Assembly: GCA_026874595.1 (NCBI GenBank)
Contig: CM049311.1
Span: forward strand, 77,822,453 to 77,886,452
Direction of reading: 5' to 3'
From: Sipunculus nudus
Lineage: Eukaryota > Annelida > Sipuncula > Golfingiida > Sipunculidae
DNA: 64,000 nt
Under the pieces are notes generated by a model. The model had not been told where the DNA came from. It made no database searches and worked only from the letters and a program-made list of their open reading frames with translations. Position numbers and translations under genes: made by a program. Below are positions 49,836 to 62,100 of this stretch, one piece after another (the stretch's first letter is position 1; every line of letters begins with the position of its first letter).

Positions 49836-49995
49836 CTTTGTATCTAAACATTTTCTTTTGCAAAATTGCACAATTGATATTTATGATATTAAAAAATACG
49901 AATAATTAATTTAGATATAGGAATAAATAAAAATTCAAGTATAATTATAAATTAAAGACTCATATCCACCCACCTTCCCACACACACACGCACCC
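49828..49995 (+). repeat. Direct duplication, copy 1
   Basis: About 165 bp starting 'atgttatcctttgtatct' and ending in a CA-rich tract recurs at 50200-50360 with few changes. The copies are 372 bp apart. Confidence 0.85.
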
Positions 49996-50199
49996 TCAAG
50001 ATGGCGCTTACCATATATACTGATGGTTGTGCTGAGACTTCGCGAAATCTTAGGAAACAATGAAATCAGAATCGGAGAAAAAATACTATATATCCTCGCA
50101 AATATGAATTCTCTGATGACCTATACATGCGTGCTGTTCTCATTCAAAAATCGTCATGAAATTTTTTTTAGAAACTCTCACTTGCTGCGTATATTTATA

Positions 50200-50360
50200 A
50201 TGTTATCCTTTGTATCTTAACATTTTCTTTTGCAAAATTGCACAATTTATTTATATGATATTAAAAAACGAATAAACAATTTAGATAAAGGAATAAATAA
50301 ACATTTAAGTATAATAATAAATTAAAGACTCACATCCACCCACCTTCACACACACACACA
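50200..50360 (+). repeat. Direct duplication, copy 2
   Basis: Second copy of 49828-49995, sharing 'attttcttttgcaaaattgc', 'aggaataaataaa' and 'cacatccacccacctt' (copy 1 has 'catatcc'). Confidence 0.85.
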
Positions 50361-50448
50361 CCCTCACACACACAGACACACAGACACCATCACACCCTAA
50401 CGCACCATCACGCACACATGCACACACACACACATATATATATATATG

Positions 50449-50501
<53 letters not shown>

Positions 50502-50515
50502 TATAAATATATAAT
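50344..50515. repeat. (CA)n and (TA)n microsatellites
   Basis: CA-rich runs at about 50347-50433 are followed by TA tracts at 50434-50447 and 50455-50495. Confidence 0.9.
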
Positions 50516-51639
50516 GTGTGTATAATGTGCATTTATATGTAAGGAGCTGTAGACCCTTATATATATTTTTTCTAATCAGGTATAATTCAACATATATTTA
50601 AGTTTGTATGATATACAAATCTCTACATTTATTTATTTATCTAATAAGACAATATTTGACATGGTAATATGAAACATGTTTTAGTGTGCAAATAGTTATT
50701 AGAAGTAATTACGTCACTCTCCATGAAAAGTAGATCTATAGAACTTAAAGAAAAATGTTGCAGTTTTTACATATTTAAGTACTGAAGCTATCCGTTTCGA
50801 AATTCAATATGGGCCAGTTGATGCAGCATATAAAAATAACTATTTATAAGTATTTAAATGTTGATGGTAAAATATATATGATAATTTAAGATCATTTTTA
50901 AAAATAAAGTGTGGTTTAATTTTTATTATTAATTATGTGTAAAATATTTATTTATTATAATATAGAATATGATATTATTTAATATGGAATGATAATATAA
51001 TATATATAGTATAATATATAATTTAAAAAAATATGATATAATGTAATATCATATATACAGTAATTTAATTTAATATAGGTTAATATTGTTTAATACAATA
51101 AATATAATTTTGAATTGTTGTAATGTTCATACTGAATCCAAGAGTGACATTTGATCATATCACTTTAATACATTGACATGTTCGTCACATTTCATAAAAT
51201 AGATTGATAAGACATTATAATTTCATACATGGACATCGTCCCAATTTCTCTAAAACATTTTATAGTGAACGTAAACTTAAAAAAGCGAAAAAAAATGTGT
51301 TTGGATATGCTTGTTTGTGCGTTTAGGGAAACCGGTAAGTTCTGCAAAGTAAAGAAAATTATATCTGAATTACTTTATTAAGAGATATATAATTTTATGT
51401 CATATATAAACATTCATCGAGCTACAACACATTTCGCAAGAAGCGCCATTTTACTATGTTCTTTATACGCATTCATCTCTGTCACTGTTAAAGTGATAGA
51501 CTTTGTGTCAATCAGTATCACACAAATAATAGAATCAACCTCTTATTCACACAATCCCTGTTTACAGTTATCATTAACCCATCCTTTTCGAGGGCCGTTT
51601 TATTAACATCCAATTTAACGTATAAGTAACTGAGAGAGA
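50516..51639. other. AT-rich intergenic sequence, no recognised gene
   Basis: Very AT-rich (for example 50930-51120). Nothing recognisable upstream of the vestigial-like gene here. Confidence 0.5.
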
Positions 51640-52464
51640 ACCCGTTGCTGTAAATCCCTATGTCAAGTATCAGTTTCTTGAGAGTTCCTCACTTGAAACG
51701 TCACATAATGTTGAGGACGCAAGTGACATCACAGTGTCAAATTCTCAGCTTTAGACATCCCTTGCGCAAGGCAACTACTCTATTTCCGCCCCACGTGCCA
51801 ACAAAGCCATGGCAATGCGCGTGCTTCCTCTACCCAAGAAGAGCCGTTATAATGGGCACACGTGCATGAGAGTCATTTTAAGGACTTGAAAAGCGGTTGG
51901 GGAAAAGCCAATTGCCTAACACTGCCGGTGTGACCACAAATGAAATATTTGTCATGAGCTGCCTAGTAAATTGGTCGTCAAATACTCAAAAAAGGGCGTC
52001 CCAGGAAGCGGCTAGGGTTCACTGCGGACGCACAAGAGCATCACTCTGTAAAAGCAGTCGCGCGCCGTAACAATAAACCCTTCTGCGGAGTTAATAGAAT
52101 ATCAAACAATTGTACATTCTGATTTGAGACCTGACTGATCTGTGTTGTGTCCTGGAACATAGCGGTCCGTAAACGTGCGCTTGTTTACTCAAGATATTAT
52201 TCGACAAGATAGGCAGGAATTCCTTAGCAAATAGCAGGACGTTACGGGCATACCGCTCCGTTAAAGCGCTCGTTGATTGGCTGAAGTCGGGCTGGGGTTG
52301 CACCCATCAGCAACTGACAGGCGTAAATTGAAGACATCATGTGCTAGGCGTATGAAGTTACCCTGCTCCCCTCCCAGGGAATACCTGGCATTAGAAATAC
52401 GTGTAGGTGGTTCGTTACAAGCTGAAAACATTGTATATCTACACGTGTAATGGTGAGGAACAGC
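51640..52464 (+). promoter_or_regulatory. Probable promoter and 5'UTR region of the vestigial-like gene
   Basis: Base composition changes from very AT-rich to mixed with scattered CpG (for example about 51990-52080 and 52225-52320) just before exon 1. No clear TATA box or transcription start can be assigned, so limits are approximate. An in-frame stop (tga, 52423-52425) precedes the start codon, so coding does not extend further upstream in this exon. Confidence 0.4.
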
Positions 52465-52548
52465 ATGTCAACGGTCGAGGTGATGTACTCGCCATACCCT
52501 ACGTATTTTCCGTACCAAAGGCCCGGCCCGGGCAATGGTCATCTTAAG
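52465..52548 (+). CDS. vestigial-like exon 1 (coding part)
   Basis: 28 codons, MSTVEVMYSPYPTYFPYQRP followed by GPGNGHLK, then donor gtaaga at 52549. The A at -3 (agcATG) is a fair start context. An in-frame ATG at 52450 would add five residues (MVRNS), but the conserved family start MS..EVMY favours 52465. Phase 0 at the junction (K|P) matches the K|LA junction I recall for vertebrate VGLL2/3. Confidence 0.88.
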
Positions 52549-55500
52549 GTAAGAAGTCCAGGCATACCCTCAACTAATTCCCGCTATTAACCCCGGCTAC
52601 GAATTAGGTTGCTGGTATTTATCAGATGTGACGTGTACATCCTTTGGAATGGAATGCAAATCGCAAGGCATGTCCAAAAGTCTAATTTTCCCTTGCATTT
52701 CTAGGGACCTGTGCGTTCCTGCCATATGTGTTAATGATAAAGACCCCAAAGTTGGACAGTTGATATTCCTATAATTTCATTCAGTGATGCAATGTTATAG
52801 GTGTTTAACATAAACAACAATTTACACCTCCAGGATGGTGAACACGGGTTGCCATGGTACTAACAGGTGTTAATATATGTGGTCCACCAAGAGAAGGGAA
52901 CTGTATAATGTTCTGAAGTGTCAAAATGTTATTTCCTCTACGTGTAAATAAAATTTATGCTGCATACATGCAGCGCAAGCGTAGATTATATAAAATCGAG
53001 GTAACAGATATATTATCTATACAGCAGGGAGTCTTTGTATTTTACAGCCACTGGCAGCCCCTAAGATGCAGGGCTGCACTGGAGAAACAGGACTTTACAA
53101 CATCGGCAAATCAGAGAGCGAAGCATCGACGGATAGTGAAGCCCCGGAGCCCACACACACCCAGTTCCTTGCTCCGAACTGCCTGGTCAATACGTATTTT
53201 TCTGGAGACGTTTCTGGTCAAGTTGACGATCATTTTTCACGTTCTCTCAGTCAGCTGAATAGCTTCAGTGCCCAGCATCAAACTCACAAACCATGGAAAG
53301 GTAAGCCTCATATTTTTCTTATCACTAATCTATATTAAAACTGATTCTTTTATTTGGTAAATACTTCAATCTTTTTTAATAATATAATTACGAAGCTACA
53401 GTTTTTCCATTATTACAGACGGGTCATGTGTCAAGTTATATAATTTATATTTTCATACTAGCTCTGTATCAATAGTTTTATTTTTGTTATACTTTTCATT
53501 ATATAACAATTTAATTATGTAATGCTTGACATTTAGATTAAAAAAAAGTTATAAATAAACAAAGTACAAATCTGAAACTCTTAAAAATCCCTGATTCATT
53601 CAATAATTTTTTTTAAAATCAATTAAGCAATAGTAAAAATGAACCCTTCACTTCAGTCGGCATTTACTATAGTATATATATACATTTTATCATGTAAACA
53701 ATTCCATTCGCGCTGCCTTAGTGACCTATTACGCCTATTGCCTTTATATCACTAAATGTCCTCAGGCAGAGTGTATTGAACAGACTTCTTTTGCGGTTCT
53801 CTCTATAGTCGATGGAGTCGGAAAGTGAATACTTTTCACTTGGCATTATATTATTTAACTTTGATACAACACTTTTACATAAAATTGGCGGGTTACCTCA
53901 ATACAGATCTATACACGAATTACAAGGAGACATATTGGAAAAAAAATGCACTATAAAAAGATCCTGGTTCGCAAATAAATATGTATTTATTTTCTAATTT
54001 CAGCAAAAGCTGTTCCATCATTTAAATGTTTAAATATTTAATATCATAATAAATATATATTTTGGTACATTTACTGATTTCAAAAGTTATATTAGTGATA
54101 TTCCATTTTATGAATAATTCCTTAATTGTTTATGCCTTTCATAAAAAATACAAAGTCTCGCCTGAAAATCATAAATACAGGTCCGTTTTATGATCGTTAC
54201 AAAAATACAGTTAAATATCATATTAATCAGTATTTTGATAATGAAAATTATAATAATTATAATAATAATAATAATAATAATAATAATTATAATAATAATA
54301 ATAATAATAATTTTATTATAATCATTATATCATTAATAATAATAACTAAAATAACTAAATAGTACAATTTTATGTATGATGGATTCGATAATAATAACAA
54401 AATTAATATTATTATTATTCTGTCTGATGGCAAATAAAACATAGGCCTTTTGCCACTCATTTTTAGCTGCCTCTATGTATATGACATTATAGCAAACGTC
54501 TATTAACGCTACAGAACAAACACTCTCACAACCATAAATAACGGGGGGGGGGGGGGGGGGCAACGCACAAAAGAATGTCGTAAAAAGTCACTTTAATAAA
54601 ATGGAAGAAATAACGGTTATAATTGTAAATCACTACATGTATTTATCTATATTTATTGATAAACTTTAAAAGCTTTTATATATATATATATATATGCATG
54701 TCAACCGATGTATACAATGTGTATATATAGGAGGCATAGTATAATAGCTCCTTTATTGTTGATTGTACGCCTTCCTGTACGCTGTCATAGTACTGAGTGT
54801 CATATATACCCCTGTAAGGTTCTGGTATTAAATAAGCAGACATTTATTGCATTTATTTTTTAAGTTGTATTATTGACACTTTACATGACACTTAATAAAT
54901 ATTCTCGTATATATACATATGTTGATATACCGGATATTAACTCGTTTCTCGGGGAAAAATGCAGGTCGCTAGCACATTGAAGCATATATAGAAGCATTTA
55001 TATACACATACTGTCATACATGCACACACTCGTCTGTAATGGCAAACATGCACAAACTGAGATTTTACCGGGTTTTTTTCCTGATAAAAGGAGAATTCAA
55101 GATGATACTTGCTATGGGTATATCAATATTTATTTCGGTCATTTGGCATATAAGATTCAATTAAATGTATAAATGTTTATGTTATAAACGCATCCCGTTT
55201 ACGTGCGTGAATGTGATGTAATAGGATACACATTTGGCACATGCATAAATTTATAGTGCATGAGGTATATACAGGCATGAAACGGAAGCAGACGAACGGA
55301 AGCAGAAAAGTCTTCTGGGACAAATGCTTAACAACGTTTAATATTTCCGCTAATATATAAATGTATTAATCGAGTATATTAAGTTCCCTGTGCTACAGAA
55401 ATACATGAACACACAGCGATCAGAAACAAGGGGGTTGAAATAAAGGCCGGTTGGGATGGAAGTTAAGGAGGGAGGGGGGGGGGGGGTTGTTGTCCTGGAT

Positions 55501-56360
55501 ACCATCTGGTCACCATGGTTGCTCAAGATGCATGGCGCGTCTCACAGATGTTGCGAATTGAGTTACACAAGAAGTAATATCGTTGCAGAGTTATGACATG
55601 CGTATTTTATCATGTGCATGTGGTGCGGGTTATCATTTTATGTTACATTCCTGTGGTGAGAGTATAAACCGCACCACTGAACCGCTGGAGCGTTCTGCAG
55701 CATCACCGCGTTCCAGCTTTCATGGATATTTGTCCACGTGTTGATATTGTAACTGAATTTGGCTCGGTATCATACATACACAACACGCATAAGCACAGAA
55801 TGTGTCACAGTTATTCCGATTCGAGTTCTGTGCATAGATTGCACGCCTGGGACATGATACATCTACGTATGCTTCCCCAGAAATAACCAGAAATTCCCTC
55901 GCGCTATGCAGTAACGTACAGCAGACGGCCCGCGTCTGCAGGGTTCAACCTCGCTGAATGTTCGATTTACGAGATACCTTACGGTATCTGTCCTCCCACA
56001 TGCACAAAACACACCATAGGTACATTTATTTTGTTTATGGATGTCTTTACGAATTACAGTTTATTCCTGTAGATAAGACGATTATAAAGTTGATCTCATA
56101 AACAATTAACAAGGTACAAAGTACATGTATTCTTATATGTTAATGGTAAAATAAGAAGTTATGTTTACATTACAATGCATACACGAATGCATTTATACCC
56201 TTAGCAATCGTAGTATTATCATCTATGAATAAACAGTCGAATAGGATTTGGCTGATCAACACGTATCCGTATAACCTATTCATTCAGAAACAATCTATAA
56301 ATAAATCTGAGTAATGTTATTAACATTTTCCCTATGATGATAAAGCTTTACTGTTGAATT

Positions 56361-56428
<68 letters not shown>

Positions 56429-56920
56429 GAAACATGCATGCATCGTGACACAGATATAAATATCCATGCATCCACACACGCTGGATTTATTAGAAACGAC
56501 GATTAAATGTGTCTCTGCTAGTAATGATATTTAGTATATATCAGCAAATGCACTTGTGCACAGCCGGCCTATACAGACAACCATGGATGCTCAACCATAA
56601 AGAGTGAAAATAAAAAATGATAAAAAGTAGACCTACTGAAGCATGCTGTTATACCATGCACATACAGCCTACAGCTCACACGTGTATACTTGATTTTTCC
56701 ATATACACATGAAGCACACCCGCGTCACATACATTGCCACTTTGTGGTTTCTGAAGATAGGAACCATCTGTTGTAACACCGCTTGGAAATAATAAACGGA
56801 TGTTTACGCCCGTGTCTGTATACTAGTTTATATATGTTTGTGTTTGAATTATGCTTCAGTTTATATAGATGAGTTGAAATAGAACAGATATATGGTGGGG
56901 TAAAGTGTGTTTTACATGCA

Positions 56921-56967
<47 letters not shown>

Positions 56968-57731
56968 ATATATATTAATTTGACGGGGTGACGTTATCAG
57001 AAGTTGAAAAATTATACAAAGGAAAAATAATGTTTTTGGATTTTTTCTCAAATACACCAGTATCAATCTGCATATAAAAAAGAAATAGCAACATGGCGTA
57101 TAATATATTCAGCATTATTGTATTATATTAATATATATAGAAATATAATAATAAATTTTCGATATCATAATAATTGAAGATTCCATTACTTACAGGGATG
57201 GGTTTAAATTCCAGGAAACGCCACTGCACGTATTCTACTCTCATCGGATATAAACGAATTGCATGACAAATTCGAGTCTAAATATATAGGTAGGGGATCT
57301 GGAAAATGTACCTGCTAAAATATACAGTTTCAATAATATATTGTAACAAATGTTTTCGTATATATATTTTTATATAACTGAATATATTTATTTGGATAAT
57401 GATATTGCAAACATCATCATTTCAACCCAAACGAATTTTATTATATAATATACAACGTATACAGAATTTATTGCATATCAAAATTATATAATGAATGAAA
57501 TATTTTTCTTTTATATATGAAAATAATATGCAGTGAAGGTAAATGCATCTTTTATAAGTCTTCTTTATATCTTTATATTGACTGAAAGATGAAGATGAGC
57601 TGTACACTGTTTTAGAAAACAAACATTCATGCACACACACACAGTCCCTTGTATATAAATATATATACATACATATATATATATAAATGATGTTTATAAG
57701 TCTCACTATCATTATTATTATAATTCTTCTT

Positions 57732-57799
<68 letters not shown>

Positions 57800-58493
57800 A
57801 AAGATAAATATGGTGACCGTTTCAAGCATGTATATTGAATTAATCATTCAGGTCGATACGCAATCATTATATCTATTTCATTTGTTGTTATTTGCCATAT
57901 ACTCATAAGTCTCACAGTTGGAAGGAAAAGAAAGCCTCGCAGTGTCATTAATATAAAAGTCTGATATACACGCAGTGTCATATGTACATCATCTGTTTAC
58001 CAGTTGGATAAATATCGTGTTTTTGTGACACTCTTTCGATAAAAACAAAAGTAAGCTGTCTGTGATCCGGGAAAACACCCTGTGTGGCTATAACAGCGGT
58101 GACACTTTCATGAACATCTCGACACACAAGGGGTGACCGGGTTCTGCAAATGCAGGAAACACCATGTCATAGCAGACGAACAAATTGGCGCGAGTGGCCA
58201 GCTCTCCGCTCGTAGATCAGACCTCGCCCGCGGGACCACGTGCGCCTGCGAGCCGGCAACATTAATCTTACGTTCCTCCGACCTGGGCAAGAAAAAGACC
58301 CGGTGATAGATCAAGCGCGGCTGAGAAACAGTCATTAGTCTAGTTGCCTTCTGACGTTCTTAAATGTCGGTTACATACACTGTCAGAGAGTTACCTATAA
58401 AAACGAATTATTAAAATATTACGTAACAGACATGTTCTATGTACGTCCCGAGCATGCCATGCGCATCAGATAGTAACTCAGGAATGTGCTTCT

Positions 58494-58580
<87 letters not shown>

Positions 58581-58896
58581 CTTTAAGGATTACCTGTTTC
58601 TCTTACTCTCTTCTTGAAAGAACACATATCCTAGACAATAATAAAACTGCTGTCGTGTTAGTCTTTAATAAGATACATATACAACATATACTATGGACCT
58701 GTCAAGTGCACAATGATTTTAATATGCTATTGACGGTTCAATATTGCTAAAGCATGTAGTGTTTGACCATGGTTGGTTTGATAACCAACGATAAAGCGAT
58801 AAAAAGCGTAGCAAGCAAATATTGAGAAATAGACATTCGAAAAAAAATTAAATATATGAATATGTGCCCGTTGTGTTCTCACATATATACATATAC

Positions 58897-58949
<53 letters not shown>

Positions 58950-59082
58950 TATATTGTTAGCAAACATGGGCAAACGGGTTAGTCTTTATATAAACGTGGA
59001 ATTCATAGTCTGACCGACCCCTTCATATAAATAGCAAAAGAAACAGAAATTCTGAAAACCTGAATTTTGAATGTATAGTGTT

Positions 59083-59131
<49 letters not shown>

Positions 59132-62100
59132 TATTGCTCGAAAACATAAGTAACGGGCAAAAGGTTTAGCCTAAACATATATACGCATTCATGCAGGTAG
59201 CATGATCGCCTGACGGACCCCCCCCCCCCTTCCCCCATGTTACAAACAAGTATTTGATAATAGGATCTGTAAAAGTGTAGTGTTTGTAAACCCCCCAGAA
59301 TCATCAGTGTATACTTGATACTGAGTGAATCGCAGTTGTGTTTATTCACACTTGCCATTTGCCACTAACAGAGCGCCTGCTGGCACCCGTAACAAGGCCT
59401 GGTCTGGTCTCTGGCAGATTGACTTGTATATGTCTAGCAGCCTGAATTGTACGCCTCGTGGTCTGATGATACTGCCCTGTTAATGTGTGTGGCATGATGC
59501 TTCTTTGCAGCTGTCCTCAACATCATTTTGCTCTCACTTCACACAACGCTGGGGTAATTAATTATGTAATTGTTCGGAATGGCTCCCGGCAGACGAGAGG
59601 TTCGACTCGCTTAAAGAAAACAAAGGCACACTCTGGTGTTGTGACAGTCCGTGGATGTCAGCATGGGATTTTATTAGTATAGGTTATGTATATACTGGTT
59701 TATAGGGGAGGAGAACCAAGGAGGGGGCATATACCGGCAGAGGACTACAGCCAGGGTCCCGTTATATTCCTCACCGTCGTTCCTATAGATCCGCCGCATG
59801 CTACTTCCGCACGTACATGTACTAGTTATAATGTATCATTAGTTTACATCATATATGATGCTGAGCGCTGAGAGGATGATGACGTCGTTTTATTAATGTC
59901 CGCCCCCCCCCCTCCATGTTCTAGGAATATGTGTGATATCCACTTGATTGTAAAAAATGCCACAGTTTATTTTTATTAATACAAAAGAAAAAAAAAAGAT
60001 TTTAACTGCAACGTCAACATATGACAATGGTAGACTTTGAAAGGCGTTTCACATCCTGCGAAAACGTATATATAAAGAATAAGTCGAATAAAAATGAAAG
60101 TCCCTTGCTGTTTGTTATAATTAAAATAAGTTTGTAGGCCAAACTAAAAAATAGGAACTACATATATACATAAATGTGCATCAAATACTCAAATAAAAGA
60201 GTAATTTGATTAATTCTTGCCATATATGCACGCCTACACCGTGACGTGTAGCACTATATCACATGAACTTATCAATAACCTGCAGAATTGTATATATATT
60301 GCCTTGAAACATTTTCCCCAAACCGTTATTTATAGTGGGTTTGTTCAAATTAATTGCGAGAGGGTATTTTTTGACATTTTAATGTATGTAGCCAATAAAT
60401 GTCATCTCAGCCAACAAACATCTGGGAACAATTGAGTAGATTTACAACCGCGACATTTAGCACCGAAACATTTTGTTTCAATTTTCCGCTTCGCTGAATA
60501 AATCATGTGCCGGGGGCTTGCCCCTCCCCTCGGGCAGCTTGGAAGATGAAATCCTCGTCCAAGCGAGACGGGGACAGATCTAATCGAGGCTGCGACATAT
60601 ATCAGTCCTCGTAACCCGGTGGTGTTATCAGTGATGAGTAATGCCATTATCGGGCCGTGTGACAACCACCGGTCACTTTGATAACCGTGGATTAAGCGAG
60701 AATAATCGATGACCACGCGCATCTGGCCGCCAGTCACTGTCTCGGCCGCAGGGACTCTCGGCAGGTGTAGGGTTATTAATTAACCCCGGCCTATAGGTAC
60801 TCAATTGGGAAGAGTACAGATCTATATAGAGAATAAAAATTATCAGTTCTTAGTCTTTGTTTATTTTATTTTTTTTTTTATATACTTGATCAGAATATAA
60901 TCCTCTATATATATGCATAATGGCCTTGTAATACATACACACACATAATATATATATATATAGTATAAAATAAAAAAGACATTTATGTCCTTTAAATTCG
61001 TTATACTCAAATTTATAGTCTATGAAATCAGAAGATATTAAGATTTAAGGCAAAAATATAAATAGCTATAATACCGAGGTAAAGATAAAGAAGTAAAAAC
61101 GGTATTCTAGTCTTCTCTGAATTAAATATTTATATTCTGGCTCTTAAGTCCATGTTATCAAATAGAGGCCGACGACTGTTATCATATAAAAAACATGTGC
61201 CTTAACAGATAAATATATACCAGATTGTATTTTTTTTATTTGTATTAATTTCTCATGGGTTTGTATAAAATATACAACACAGCATACACATTTTAGCATA
61301 TATAAATATAAAGAGGATTGTTTTAACGTACTAATTTATTTTATATTATTTAAATAGCCTCATGTATATATTTATTTTATAAATAAAAATATTATATGTG
61401 GTTATTCAGGTTTCAAAAATCATTCGATACTGTGATGGTTGCACTCTGCATGCGTTCTGTGTACGAGTGTCGTATTTCCACCACTGTTTTATCTTTTTAT
61501 TTGTTCTAATAAACCACCGTTATCATTATTTCAATTGTTTTCCTTAATAGATCAGACTTTTTTGCTTTGCTTGTATAGCATTAACAACTATATGACTGTT
61601 ATATGCAGATTTATTAAATCCCTTTTTTTCTTTTCTTCATACTGATGTCTTTGTTTGTGAAATCGGATTTCCTCCAATAACTATATCGCTGTCTCTTATT
61701 TGCAGAGATTTCATCAATGGCTCATAGAAACCTCCCGCCATCATTCTGGAATAGCAACTACCAGCCTCCGCAGCCCTCATCCACCACGACCAGCCTGCCA
61801 GCACACGGAGACTTCATGTTACCCACGGACCCTTACCTGGGCATGACGCCGATGCATCATCACGGCGTGACAGGACTGCAGGACCCCTGGCATTACCCCA
61901 TGTCAAACCAAACACATTCTTACACTTCTCATACACGCGCGGTCGGGGCTGAACTTGGGTTTTCGTCGGTGATGACGTCATCAAGATTTAACCCGCATTA
62001 TAACTCTCTGTTGAGTACGGGTCGGCTGAGTGGTGTACCTGGACAGTATGATCTCAAACATCAGGGGGTAGACCCGTGGACCAGCAAATTTACGGGACAC

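Larger units (their letters stand above)
53301..61705 (+). other. vestigial-like intron 2 (8.4 kb)
   Basis: AT-rich and full of microsatellites, with G18 at about 54543-54560 and G13 near 55476-55489. Higher-complexity, less AT-rich islands stand out near 55500-56000, 58030-58340, 59340-59900 and 60470-60790. The short frames inside show no homology that I recognise. The boundaries are the consensus splice sites of exons 2 and 3. Confidence 0.85.

Noticed and set aside
52926-53258. 110-codon frame overlapping exon 2 in another register
   Set aside because: Exon 2 in the other frame carries the TONDU motif and joins exons 1 and 3 in phase. This frame has no homology.
57422-57847. 141-codon minus-strand Arg/Ile-rich frame
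   Set aside because: It is produced by the (TTC)n(TTA)n microsatellite.
59580-59620. 'gagaggttcgactcgc' as a tRNA T-arm
   Set aside because: It resembles a B-box, but no A-box or acceptor stem pairs around it.
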